Source: Nemertoderma westbladi
Lineage: Eukaryota; Xenacoelomorpha; Nemertodermatida; Nemertodermatidae
Assembly: GCA_032718475.1 (NCBI GenBank)
Contig: JAUCBJ010001337.1
Location: 1-28,082 of the forward strand
DNA length: 28,082 nucleotides
Direction: 5' to 3'
Part shown: piece by piece, positions 8,662-19,597 of the stretch
Layout of the letters: every line of letters starts with the position of its first letter
How positions within the stretch are numbered: the stretch's first letter is position 1
The notes under the pieces: generated by a model
What the model saw: only the letters and a program-made list of their open reading frames with translations
Database searches by the model: none
Told to the model about the DNA's origin: nothing
Program-made: the position numbers and the translations under genes

Positions 8662-8790
8662 GGGGCGATAAAGACTCAGGGCGATAAGTTCCTAAAAACT
8701 CAGAACAGAGGGGTGATAAGTTCCCCACAAAAATGCAATTTATAGGGGCGATAGAGTCCCAGGGGCGATAAGGTCCTGCTTCGTAAGGTA
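8662..8790 (-). repeat. 17-bp repeat cluster d (inverted)
   Basis: Five or so looser GGGGCGATAA units are present, inverted relative to cluster a and flanked by the inverse of the CATTCCCTCAACTTTCCC segment that follows cluster a. It is the outer right arm of the foldback. Confidence 0.75.
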
Positions 8791-8984
8791 CACAAATATA
8801 CCACTGACCGACCATGGGGCGAGCCATATTAATTAAGTCCACCACAGCGGTCCGTAAGTTCGTTTCGTTTGGGGTTGGTAATTTAGATTGTTGGTTTGAC
8901 TATTTAAAGTGGGGGTTTATATTGGTTAATGATGTTAGTTTTCCCTGCTACTACAATCGTTCCATTACTGATGCGTAATTTAAT

Positions 8985-9728
8985 ATGCGCATATACGTAA
9001 ATGTCGGAGGCCACACACATAAATGTTTAACAAGGAGAATATCTTCGTTTAATTTGTCATCATTAGACTTAGGGCCTACTTTTCAGAAAGATCTCGAAAA
9101 TATAGATACACATCTAACGCGCCATATATTCCACTGTTGGACGACCCTAACCCTATCTCGCCGATCGAGGTCGATGGACCTTTAGATGACTTGAAGGCTA
9201 ACAAGTCAGCTACTGCGATACCGCCAAAGTTACTAAAGGATTTACCAATTGATGTGGTAATTTTTCTGACCTTCATATTTAATATGATATTTGCAACCTC
9301 ATCAATCCCTGTCCAACGGTGCTATAGTTTGTTATGCATATTGTATAAAAAGGGGAACCCTATGATATGCGATAATTACCGTGCAATATCTGTATCCGAC
9401 TCGCTAGCTAAGGTATTCGGCTATATTCTAGCAAAAAGATTAACTCAATGGATCAGTAGATGTCAAGCTGGAGGGTAATAGTGTTATGAGCATATACATA
9501 CTTACATTACGCATGTTAATCGACTATTCTATTGCTATTAAACATAAATTGTGTAAAATTGTCGTCGATTGTTCGAAGGCTTTCGACCGAGTGTCAAGAT
9601 TTAAATTGATTACTAAACTATTAGCACTTGAGTGCGGTAAAAATATGATTAATGCAATTAAAGCGGTTATGTCAAACATTTTTGAAATTAAACTGCATTG
9701 ACATTCGTATGGAGGCCGGGCCGGAGTA
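8985..9728 (+). pseudogene. LINE reverse transcriptase, first piece
   Basis: Two frames join into the start of a non-LTR reverse transcriptase. 9137-9478 reads LDDPNPISPIEVDGPLDDLK, then IPPKLLKDLP, YKKGNPM and DNYRAISV; 9486-9701 reads LTLRMLIDYSIAIKHK and VVDCSKAFDRV, the latter being motif A with the first catalytic Asp. A frameshift lies near 9476. The usual upstream PLLDDPNPI context extends the homology to about 9110. The piece stops at the AGGCA target duplication of the BEL/Pao element, and the rest of the RT continues at 25538. The clade is not certain (CR1/Jockey/RTE-X-like). Confidence 0.8.
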
Positions 9729-9733
9729 AGGCA
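9729..9733 (+). repeat. Target-site duplication AGGCA, left copy
   Basis: AGGCA directly precedes the left LTR and is repeated at 25533-25537 directly after the right LTR. Five bases is the usual length for BEL/Pao insertions. Confidence 0.9.
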
Positions 9734-10256
9734 TGTTCGCGCTTTTAGACCTTTAGCAGTTTAACCTGCCAAATTTAGGTGTCTTCTAAGTTATAAATGA
9801 CAAGTATTTAATACACTACATTAGCCGAAGCCAGCCTATGCGCGACCATTCACCCGCTGGATTTACCCGGGAGACTGGATTCGGAAGCTCTGACCTTATT
9901 GCGGTGTAGGCCTACTGTATTATTCGATTGATCGTTAATATATAATCTCTGACAAATATTATTCACTTTCGGGAAATATCAACAGTTCCTTTAGGACGTA
10001 GCGCTCTAAGTATGTAAACAGAGTTATGACTTACACTAAACACAACGGGATGGCTAATGATTCACGTATAAAGCGCATTCTTTAGGAGATGCTTTGTTAT
10101 CTATCACACTCATGCACACTACCGCACAATGCTGCACACCGATCTGCCGACCTTCACTAATTTTAATCATATATAAGGAGAACGGCAACCGACACATGTA
10201 GTGCCTATTAAATAGCATTAGATTCACTCCAAAACCAATATAATGTAAGTCGCAAT

Positions 10257-11460
10257 TGTAAATGCTTCTGTGGGATATAACTGGCCCTTTTGCTTTGCAA
10301 TCCAGTTCCCCCCCAGGCGCTGGAATACTCTAAAAAGCTCTCTAACTCGAATGATGCAAAGCGACCGGCTGATTGGCTGATTTGTTATACGAGGGGCTCT
10401 TTACTATGTTCTATCGGCCAACCAGAGCTATAGCAGCAGAGTATGCAACCAGGGCAACCGAGCGGAGTGACTCATTTTGTGTGTTGGCCAAGGGCTGCAA
10501 AAATCCTGATAGTTCGGCATTTAGATATTCGTGGAACCTGTGGAATCTGGTGTTCTGCCAATGAGAGCTATTCCTCTCTGTGTAAAAAGATACCTGCAAC
10601 GGTGTTAGAGTCAGAGAGTTCTTGTTATAGTTTTGTTGTTTCTATCTAGGCCAGGAACACCGGCTCTAGAGTCAATTCGTTTCAGACTTTAGAAGAAACA
10701 TTAGTAGGCTTAAGATTATAGAGTGTATAACTGTTATCAGTTCATATCATAACTTAACATACCGTCTTAATGCTTTTTACTGTTGTCATATTTTGTATCA
10801 GTTGGTTGAATATTATTTGGAGAACATCTATAAAGAACCCAAATTTCCCAATTTTCTTGATACACTACAGGTTAGAGAGACAGGTTACATATAGCGATTG
10901 CGACTTATAGTATTGTGGTTTGTAGTGAATTTAATGCTATTTGATAAGCACTACATGAGTCAGTTGCTGTTCTCTTTATATATGATAAAATTCATTGACG
11001 GTCGGCAAATTAGTGAGCAGTATTGTGTGTTACCGGTAGCGTGCATGATTGTGGCTGATAACTAAGCATTTCCTAAAGAATGCGCCTCATACGTGAATCA
11101 TAAGCCTTACCGACTTACCATTGTGATTAGTATAAGTCATATCTCTGTTTACCTAGATAGAGCGCCACGTCCTAAAGGAACTGTTAATATTTCCCGAAAG
11201 TGAATAATATTAGTCAGAAATTACTTATTAACGATCAATCGAATAATACAGTAAGCTTACACTGCAATAATAATCTAAGCCCTCAGAATCCAGTCTCCCG
11301 GGTATATCCAGCGGGTGAATGGACGCGCACAAGGCTGGCTTCTGCTAATGTTGTGTTTATTGGTATTAAATATTTGTCAATTTCTAAAGTCTATTTATAA
11401 ACCAAAAGACATATAAATTTTGGCAGGTTAAACTGCTAAAGGTCTTCAAAAGCGCGTACA
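10257..11460 (+). mobile_element. Nested solo LTR of a related BEL/Pao element
   Basis: The 1,204-bp insert begins TGTAAATGC and ends GCGTACA, with a 5-bp duplication GCAAT at 10252-10256 and 11461-11465. The intact right LTR has a single GCAAT at the matching point. Its reverse complement is clearly related to the host LTR across most of its length (for example the GGAACTGTTAATATTTCCCG and ATATACCCGGGAGACTGGAT blocks), so it is the LTR of a sister family in opposite orientation. It carries the same TATA-like element at about 10975-10987. No internal sequence or second LTR is present, so it is a solo LTR. Confidence 0.9.
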
Positions 11461-11944
11461 GCAATTGCTATATGTAACCGGTCTCTTACCTTCAGTATAT
11501 CAAGAAGATTGGGGTTTTATGATTATTTATCGATATTATCCAAATATAACAATATTCCATCAACTGATATAATTATTAACCGACAGTAAATAGCAGTAAA
11601 ATAATGCGGTGTTTGTATGTGACCAGGTTTGTTATGAGTTCGTTAGATAGAATAACAGTTATACGTTTCTATGATCAAAGCCTTTCTAATGTTTGGCTAA
11701 AGTCTGAAACACAGAATAATTCCACAGCCGGTGTACTAGGCTTAGGGAAAATACACACTGACACATACTGATTTGCCTAGCAGGTTTACATAGGCTCAGT
11801 TTGTACATACAAAGAAAATCGCTCTGATTGGCTGAATTGGCTGAGCCGAACAAAGAACCAAAGCTCCTTGCAAAAAGCTCCACGTGGATACAGCTGATAG
11901 ATGTCGTCATCTGAGTTCCGATGTTTAGAGTATTTGAGCTTATT

Positions 11945-12077
11945 GCGGAGAAAAATGGCTTTTTATGTCCGCTAAAGCACACATGCAGACATAGCGGGCA
12001 AAATCGCTTGTTATGTCCGCTAAAATACCTACTCGGTATATTGCGGAGAAAAATAGCTTGTTACATCCGCAAAAGCT
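11945..12077 (-). repeat. Three 49-bp hairpin sub-repeats in U3 (left LTR)
   Basis: Units start at 11945, 11994 and 12043 and each reads GCGGxxAAAAT...TTATGTCCGC, so every unit has complementary GCGGA and TCCGC ends. The same three units occur in the right LTR. The position at the very start of U3 suits enhancer or binding-site repeats (inferred). Confidence 0.75.
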
Positions 12078-12083
12078 TTTACA

Positions 12084-12098
12084 CCGCTCCCAGAAAAT
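12084..12098 (-). promoter_or_regulatory. Candidate polypurine tract
   Basis: On the minus strand the bases just before the 3' LTR read TTTTCTGGGAGCGG. The purine-rich GGGAGCGG adjoining the LTR fits a plus-strand priming site. It is short, so confidence is moderate. Confidence 0.5.
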
Positions 12099-12162
12099 GG
12101 GATTTGAGTCTATAAAATATACAAAATCACAGTTTCTAAAATATAAAAATACTCTAAACAGT

Positions 12163-13507
12163 TAGTCTTTCTTGCGCGGACGGCGTTTACGCAGTTTTTT
12201 GAGGCTAGCAAGAGTCCTTTTCTCTTTGGGGCGAGCCACTTTACTAGGAGGGCTATAACTCCTGGGTAAAGGGTGCAATACAATTGCATCGGAAGGTTTA
12301 GGGTTACGGTCGATGTCTCGTCCATTTCGATATGCTTCTCCTCGAGCTGATTTTCCTCCGCTTATCGTTGGATGCGTTCGTCCAAAAACTCTTGCAGAAA
12401 ATAGGGTCGTCCAAGTTCGATATCTTCTTAGAGATTCTGGATTTCCTGATCGAACTGAGATAAAGCTAATTCGTTTACCGCTTGGACTTGCTGCTGCAAT
12501 TTACGTTTCTCTCAACAATTATAGGTTCCTTTTCCGATCCTTTGACGAATAGTGTCTAACGCGTTTCGTACAACTCTCTCCTCCGCCTCGGTGACAGGTT
12601 GTATCGGGTTAAACAGGGACGATGATACGGTTGAATGGCGATATTAGATGTCCGCATCCCAATCCGACTAGGTAAGATGGGCGAAGATCTAGGGAGCTCA
12701 CAACCGGAGTGCCACCGACTAACTGTTCGGGTAACACTAGATCTTTGAACAGTGAGTACAGTTCGGGAGGATCCGTGATACTATTAGGATCAAGAGTCTG
12801 AGGTCTTAACTAGGGGATGAGGAGGTCTGACCGAGTATTCCGGAACTCTGATCATAGGTCTAATTAAGGATTGTTTGAATCGAGCGAGCGTAGGTGATAC
12901 ATCGAACAAGTTTCGCTCGAAACTCCCGTAAATATAGCGAGTAAAACCGTGTTTAAAGCAACATCTCCGCGGATGTTTATGTCTTTCCATTTGTTGGTTG
13001 GGTCTTGGGCATTCATCGCAATAATACCAAAGACGCACGTCTTGTAGGGGAAACGCGGGTGATATTTATTCGGTTTTACAACGTTTCTCTCAAGAATTCC
13101 AAATATACGTTGGAGTTACTGCGTTTATCCGGTTCTTTAATGTCTTCTCTTTCGAGTCGATTTCGAATATAATTTTTGCATTCGACTCTCAGTTTATCGT
13201 TCCGACTCCGCTGGGCAGGATATTTAAATAGTACCATTTCCCCTTCGGCGTCGACATCGCCCGCACCGTGCAAACCGACAGGATGACCAGTAGTTAAGAA
13301 GTCCATATGCGTACCATTACGATGCGTATAGCGAGCAGTGAATTTTCGATAGTCCAATTCCTGGGACATCGGCGGTTCGATATAACGACCATCGTCCTCC
13401 GTAGTAGTTGGACTAGCGTCGCTGCGTATCAATCTATCAACAAACGCTTGCAACGGTAGAGTATATTTCTCCCTGATACCAAGATCATCTTCTATCAACT
13501 CAGTCAT
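12163..13507 (-). pseudogene. Decayed third coding region of the BEL/Pao element
   Basis: Frames on the minus strand follow one another with shifts and stops. 13507-13076 is 143 codons and acidic at the N-terminus. About 13049-12790 has a CDEC...HKH...CC cysteine/histidine cluster near its start. 12797-12609 follows, then 12617 to about 12300 with Gln/Glu-rich heptad-like sequence and three stops. The region ends in a basic Lys/Arg-rich tail (last codons at 12163-12220). I do not recognise the protein and no envelope features (signal peptide, transmembrane helix) are apparent. The likely original was about 440 residues: acidic start, metal-binding cluster, coiled coil, basic end. Joining these frames into one gene is inference from their order and tight spacing. 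Confidence 0.5.
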
Positions 13508-15111
13508 AGCTGCTATATGAGTTTATCAATATTATAATTAGTTATAATTAGGCTAGCGGGCGTCGCTGCCTACCCCTCTCGGCCCCCGGACAGCGCAAGA
13601 TCCTCAGCGCTGGTGTACTTTCGCCGATGTGCTTATCGCCAACGTAGTAGCTGCACAACGACCACAACAACCAGCGCGAGTCACTCCACCGTCCGTCCCA
13701 AAGGCTTAGATTTACTTCAGGTTCTTACTGGAGAGTTAGGGCTACTTTCACAATTGCGACTCGCTACTGTAAACACACTTTAGTAGTAACATTCACCTAT
13801 AAACGCACAAATTCCACACAACTGTCACAAACCGCACACATTCGGGCCATTTGTCCATTAGTCAAGTGCCTTCCAGAATGCCACGTTATTATTGGGTATC
13901 CTGGGATACAAGCAGTGTGCTATTTTATTCCTTATGCTATTCAATGGGGCAAGCCTTTATTGTTCTTTTAACTCACTTCTAATTCTAGCGTGGTTGTTGC
14001 CATGGTGACATTATGGAAAGCTAGCGGTAGAATTAGGGTAATTCCCATGCATACAGATCTGGGATGCTATTTAATAGTAATTCTTTAATTGTCAATATCT
14101 CCCTTATACATGATTTTATGAATTTTATCGGCTATTGACTATATATTGGAGATTCTCGCACATTAATACACTTAATAGGATGAATCTCCGCTCCCATGAT
14201 CTATTAATTAATGGAATTTTGGGGAATGTTACAAATTGTATAAAATGACAATTTATCAAATTCATTAAAAGATATGAATTTAAATTTATTCCCATAAATT
14301 TTATTATTTAATATTAAATAGACACAATTTTATTCCAGAGCATGTCTGGGGACTAGGATCCTGAATTCTAGGAATTTGTCCTTTTAAGAGTATCGGTAAG
14401 TGCTACGATATCTTAATAGACTAGAATTTTAAAGGATCTAAAATTTGATAGATTTTGTAAATATTAATAATTAATATTTAAGATGGGCACCGGTTTATTC
14501 CAGAACATGTCTGGGGACGTTAACCATTGATTCTAGAATTTTGTCTTTCAAGTATATCGGTGGGTGCCGCGATATCTTAATCGACTAGAATTACAAATGG
14601 TCAAAGGGTTTAACAGATTTATTTTGCGTTTTACGCTACTGTTAAAGGGACATCACGCTACTATATGTATTATTTAATATACGGTATGAGAGCAATATCG
14701 CAAGAAGCAATGTCAGTGAGAAGAGGCAAGTCGTTTCCAAGGTCTACCCAGAGCTTGGTTTAGCCGAGACACGAGGATCTGAACTTTGCATTCCTAATAC
14801 TCTACTTACCAATAATACTTGAATATAGTAGGAGCTTTATTGTACTTTAATAAGTACGGACATTTCATCTTACTGTAGTCACGTATTTATAATATGATAC
14901 GGACAGTAAGGAAAGAGAAAAAGAATAAGTAATTAAGTAATAAACGCGAATATATATGGCACTATTCTACTAAATAATCGCTAAAATAACATTCTACTAA
15001 ATAAAATTAAAGAAAACGATTATAATAAAATTACATAATAATACATACATAAGTATAAAATAATAAAAGCAAATATAAAATAATATAGTCACACACCCAC
15101 TCCAGACGCTG
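13508..15111. other. Non-coding part between integrase and third coding region
   Basis: AT-rich, with no supported gene on either strand. It contains the 165-bp tandem duplication. Confidence 0.55.
14329..14612. repeat. 165-bp tandem duplication
   Basis: TTTATTCCAGAGCATGTCTG at 14329 recurs as TTTATTCCAGAACATGTCTG at 14494, and GATATCTTAATAGACTAGAA recurs as GATATCTTAATCGACTAGAA. There are two diverged copies. Confidence 0.8.
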
Positions 15112-16247
15112 TTACATTGGGGAGTCCCTAGATGTTGGTTGGATTAGGGAGGTGGTCGTGGGAAGAGTATCTTGCCTTCCATAGTTTCCGGAGAGTTCTC
15201 TGTCTCTTTCCAGCAAACATAAACGACCAACTGGGCGATTGAGCTGCTGCGTCTCGAAGACAATTCCCGGTTTCTTAAAGTTACGTCGCATGACGACGAG
15301 TTCTACCGATCGCACCAACCATCATCCGAGATATGAGTCTCGATGATACGACCTGTCTGCCACCGCTTACGTGGAAGATCTGAATCCACAATAAGGACCA
15401 TGTCTCCAGCGCTGACGTTTTCTTGCTGCGCAAACCACTTAGTTCGAAGTTGTAGTGTGGGCAGATAATGTTTTTCGAAATGGTCAGCGAAACGACGGGA
15501 TAACAACTGCATAAGTTGCCAAGTTTGCCGGCAGTATTCGTCTCCGTCCGTGATTTCCGATCGTGGGAGCATGGCTACAGGTTTCTTCAGTAGGAAGGGC
15601 ACGGGTGTTAGCGCTTCCAGGGAATCGGGACTCGATGAGACTGGCATAAGCGGTCTCTCATTGAGATAGGCGGCGATTTCCTCCATTAACATCCGCAAAA
15701 GTTCGTCGGTGAGATACGCGTGGCACGGCACTATAAAGTGAAATGCGGTCTTCACGCTCCTGATTAATCTCTCCCAACTTCCTCCCCACCAAGGGGCGTC
15801 GGCGGCGTTGAAGGTCCAGCTAGACGCTGTTACCCTTAGCTGATCGTCCACCTGTCTTTGGTTCCAATCTTTGACGTAAGCCTTGATTTCATTGTTGGCG
15901 CCAATGAAGTTCGTTCCCTTATCAGATCTCATCGTGTTACTAGTTCCAAAGCGAGCGATCTGTCGTCGTAAGCTCAATAGGAAGCTGTTGGTAGATAAAT
16001 TGTTCACCATATCGAGATGGATAGCTCTACAAGTCATACAAACAAAGATGACACACCATCTCTTGACTATAGTCCTAGCACGATATACTTCAATAGGGCC
16101 AAATAAATCTACACCAGTATTAGTAAAGGGTGGTTCATAGAAGCTTACTCGTTCCCTAGGTAATTCTGCCTCTCGCTGTGTTAAAGGCCTACTGAATGCT
16201 TTCTTACAGGGTATGCAGTTCCTAAGAACTTGGTTCAGAGCTCTACG
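15112..16247 (-). pseudogene. BEL/Pao integrase (two frames)
   Basis: The frame ending at 15303 is open upstream of 16037 to about 16247. It supplies the CxxC of the zinc-binding domain (NCIPC), Asp in GVDLFGP (16107-16109), Asp in MRSDKGTNF (15921-15923) and Glu in WWGGSWERLIRS (15771-15773). The DDE catalytic set is thus intact, with 49 residues between Asp and Glu. A -1 shift near 15312 leads into 15318-15112, which encodes the C-terminal VRSVELVVMRRNF...RPVGRLCLLE segment typical of this family. The integrase inserts the cDNA into the host genome. The zinc-binding His pair lies in the preceding frame (HSKLYHAG), separated by a -1 shift near 16247. Confidence 0.85.
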
Positions 16248-18634
16248 GGTTTATAAAAATAATAGCGAGTTCGAATTTCGCTAAGAACTCGTTCTCTACC
16301 AGCATGATAAAGTTTGCTGTGAACATCTACAATCATCTTGATTTGTATTTCAAGAGTTCTAATGAGTATGGGAAACTTAGTGTCAAAGGATAATGGAGCA
16401 TTAGTTAATCTTCCTCCAACACGTATCAACCCATCTATCATTGTGCTAGAGAAACGATCCCTTAAGCGCATCTGTGGATTTCTCAACAACAAGAAATACT
16501 TATCGGAATCCTCATAGCATTGCAGGAGTCTCAGTATCTGCTTATTGGTTTCTTCATGCTCCTGGTAACCGATCTTCTCCTTCAGAAACCTGTCGGATAT
16601 CTTGTATTTGGGAAGATCTTTAACAACATGGACCTGCGCAGATGTCAGTGGAGCGGTATCACTAGTGGTCTTCGTCCTGGAGTAGTGATGATGAAAACAT
16701 TGCTTTGAATATGTAACAACGGCCTTACAGAGCCGATTCCAGGAACTATAATGATGTATCGCTCTCTGCTCGCTGGCGTCTCCAAACACATGGAGTTGAT
16801 AGGAATACGTAGAGAGAACATGACCAAAATATGAACGGGAAATTATAAAGTTCTCGATGGCTGGTAGAGAATCTTCCCATTTCATCCACTTGTTTAATAA
16901 TTCTCCCTTAAGTGGATCGTCCCATGAGTGGTTTTCAAGCCACATTTGTTGTACTAAACTCCGAGCAATCAATATAACTGGGCTAATAAATCCCAATGGA
17001 TCGAAATAAGTGCTCAGGATACTTAGACAAATCCGTTTAGTCCGAACTGGATTATCTCGCTGTTTTAGCTGAAAAAACAGGATAACTCTCTCTGTGTCCC
17101 ATTTCAAACCAAGTGTCTTGGTTTCTGGAAGATCGTCTTTGATTAGGTCTAGATCTTTAACTCCTCGATCTTCTACCGGGATCGATTCCAGAAACTCACG
17201 GGAGTTGCTGGTGAATTTAGTTAATCGAAATCCACCTCTTTTCAAGCACTCTACCGTTCCTTTGGCGACATCAATGGCTTCTTCCACCGATGGGAGGGAC
17301 TTTAAATTGTCGTCCATGTATATATCCCGTTTGATGTTGTCTATAACCTCTTTAGAGAAGGCGTCCCAGTTGTCATCAGCAGTGGTGCGCACCACTGAGC
17401 AGGCGTTTGAAGGGCTTGAGATGATCCCAAAAGCTTGGATGGTCATCCAATACTCCACCGGTTTCTGGTTGAGGTCTCCTTCAGGCCACCACAGAAATCG
17501 TAGGCTGTCTCGATCCCTATCCAGCGCTTTGACTTGTAAGAACATGCCTTCTATATCGGAGGCGAATGCGATTGAATATTGTCGTAATCTTAAGAGTATT
17601 CCCAACAAGGATTGGAGTAAGTTGGGTCCTGGTAACAACTCGGAATTAAGGGATTGGCCCATGTAGAGGGCGGAGCCGTCAAATACTACCCAGACTTCAT
17701 TGGGTTTACCGGGTTTGGGAACGTAATGATGTGTTAGGTAGTACGTTCTCTCCGTTATGGGTGTTTCTTCCGGTACTCGCTCCGCATATCCCTTGTCAAT
17801 AAATTTCTTCAACTGAGTTTGGTACATTTCCTTAGCTGAAGCATTTTCCGTAAGGCGTCGATGTAGTTGCGCAATTCTTTTCTCCGCCAAGGGTAGGTTG
17901 TTTATAAATTTAGGTTCTCGCTTTCGAAATGGTAGAACGATTTCATATCTACCTTGATCTTTAAGAAAACGTGTAGTTGTCTCCTGGATCTGCTTGGCTC
18001 TTTCTTCTTCTACCGATAGGGCCTTATCGTAGGAATTGGGCTCTACAGCCTCTTGAGTAAAGAATCATACGGCGTGTTCATCTCGAGTCTTCGCGTTGTA
18101 GCGGTCTATCACTTCATTCAGTTCGTCGTTGTACTCAACTTGTTCTGCCGGATGAATGAGGTGACATAGGTTCACTTGGTTTTGCCAAGTTTCGTTTTCT
18201 GTAAGGAGGTCGATGGTCTTCTCCTCATCAAAGAGTTGGTGGATGTCGTCATTATCTGAGGAGTATGGTGTTCCCTCAGTTATGTCGTCTACTTCACTGA
18301 ACTCCTCTTCCCATTCACTTACCTGGTATACCTGTTCTTTGGGTAACCTTTCCATGAGAGTTCTACGGGAAGGGCCAGTAAAGTACCAACCTACTCTAGT
18401 TCTTCCCGCATAGGCTTGTAGTGGTTGCGGTTGAGCAGGCCGTTTCTCCAATGTCTCAAGTGCCTCATGCGCATTTTGGCCGATGAGTATTTGCACTCCA
18501 GGGTAGTCTGTGTTGAATCTAGGTATCTTAAGCTGCTGGGTGAAATCGTCCTCATCCCAGTTATAAGGTTCCACTTGGCTTGGCTGGTAGCGAAGTTCTT
18601 TATCGCCACCATTTTTATTGACCTTATACTGTGT
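16235..18634 (-). pseudogene. BEL/Pao protease-distal region, reverse transcriptase and remnant RNase H
   Basis: 18574-18065 holds the LIGQNAHEAL segment of the A17/DUF1758 region and is open upstream to about 18634. A TGA at 18065-18067 interrupts the frame, which continues without shift into 17890-16235. There the reverse transcriptase shows VFDGSA, motif A FASDIEGMFLQV (Asp112 from 17890), motif B FGIISSPSNACS and motif C YMDD (191-194). HVFGDASE (368-374) opens RNase H, but only about 115 residues separate it from IRVGGRLTNAPLS near the integrase, against roughly 300 in intact relatives. Most of RNase H therefore appears deleted. The zinc-binding His pair of integrase is at residues 524 and 529. 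The frame ends by a -1 shift near 16247. Confidence 0.85.
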
Positions 18635-19597
18635 TATCCTAGTTCATCCTGGGGGGTGGTCAATGCACCTACATAGTAATCTGCAATTACTGTAGATTTC
18701 CAAACCTGCATAATTCCTGACATGTTTAACTTAGTTCGGAACTTGGGTTGTCCAGCAAAGATGTCTTCGGCTAGTTCTTTATCGATGAATGTTCCTGTGC
18801 TGCCGGAGTCAAGGAGGGCGTTCACTATATAACTCTTTTTAGGCCCGTGGACTCTCAACTGCACTACGGGAAATTCTCGGATTCCTACATTGGAAGTTGG
18901 TGCTTTCCAAGATGGTTGTCGGTCAGGAGCAGTTGGGGGGAGCTCACTGTCGGTTTCCTTCTCATACGTAAGTGCTCGATACACTGCGGTATTTATTAGG
19001 TAACAGGATTCGTTTTCGTCGGAGAATTCATCCGTATAGAATCCTTCCATCTCAGAACTTTGATCAGTGTCGTTCACATCACTGAATTGGACATGTAGTT
19101 CGGACTCACTTACCTGACTCGGGCTGTTTCTTTCGAATTCAGTGTGCAACAAGATATGATGTTTCGTGCCGCACTTTGCACACCTTGCGTCGGAGTAACA
19201 GGTTCGCCGTTGGTGTCCTTGTCTGAGGCCATTATAACACAACCGCTTATCCCACATGACTTCACGTCTATCTTGTAGTGATTTCTTTAAAAATTTATCA
19301 CACACACTTAAACGGTGGGGCCCGTCGCACAGCGCACATTTCGGTTTGATGTTACTCGCCTTACCTTGGGTAACGTTGTGCACTCTCGTTCTTTCCTCGG
19401 GCTTTCTTCCGTGAACTCTATTAGGAGACGTAGGAGGAGTTTTTCTTACCTGTTCTCTCCTGTCATGGGTTTGAGACTTAAATTTACTTACGTCTTTAGA
19501 CGCTTTGTTGACATAGTAAGATCTTTCAGTGTCTTTCCCGCTGTCCTCTTCTTGAGAAGCCTGGCTTTCGCCGTCGTCTGTATAACACACTGGAAAC
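18634..19597 (-). pseudogene. BEL/Pao zinc knuckles and aspartic protease
   Basis: Numbering is from codon 19590. Three Cys/His knuckles lie at C85-C88-H92-C97, C118-(G121)-H126-C131 and C137-C140-H144. The second has Gly in place of the expected second Cys. The retropepsin site is ALLDSGSTGTFID (DSG at 261-263). The knuckles bind RNA and the protease cuts the polyprotein. The frame has no ATG at its start and is entered from the gag frame by a -1 shift in the overlap near 19597. It leaves by another -1 shift near 18636. Confidence 0.85.

Larger units (their letters stand above)
6281..8800. repeat. Composite inverted duplication (foldback-like element)
   Basis: Three pairs of inverted segments nest around a centre near 7820. 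The outer arms are 6281-6530 with 8530-8800; they share 17-bp repeats and a flank reading CATTCCCTCAACTTTCCCAT. The SINE arms are 7136-7312 with 8335-8525. The inner arms are 7515-7800 with 7838-8330. The left arm carries two insertions missing from the right: a FLYWCH-like gene and a LINE tail. The right arm carries a tandem expansion. The arms have diverged, so this is not an assembly mirror. Confidence 0.75.
9734..12083 (-). repeat. 3' LTR of the BEL/Pao element (with nested solo LTR)
   Basis: About 1,141 bp of LTR are split by the 1,209-bp insertion at 10257-11465. The edges are TG...CA. On the minus strand it carries a TATA-like TTATATATGA (RC of 10167-10177), CCAAT motifs (RC near 11825-11850) and three 49-bp hairpin sub-repeats at the U3 edge. 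Confidence 0.9.

Noticed and set aside
11686-11982. 98-codon frame on the minus strand, repeated at 25135-25431
   Set aside because: It is present twice only because the LTRs are duplicated; no known domain, and it lies in U3.
17094-17666. 190-codon plus-strand frame
   Set aside because: It is antisense to the reverse transcriptase and Ser/Arg-rich as expected for a shadow frame.
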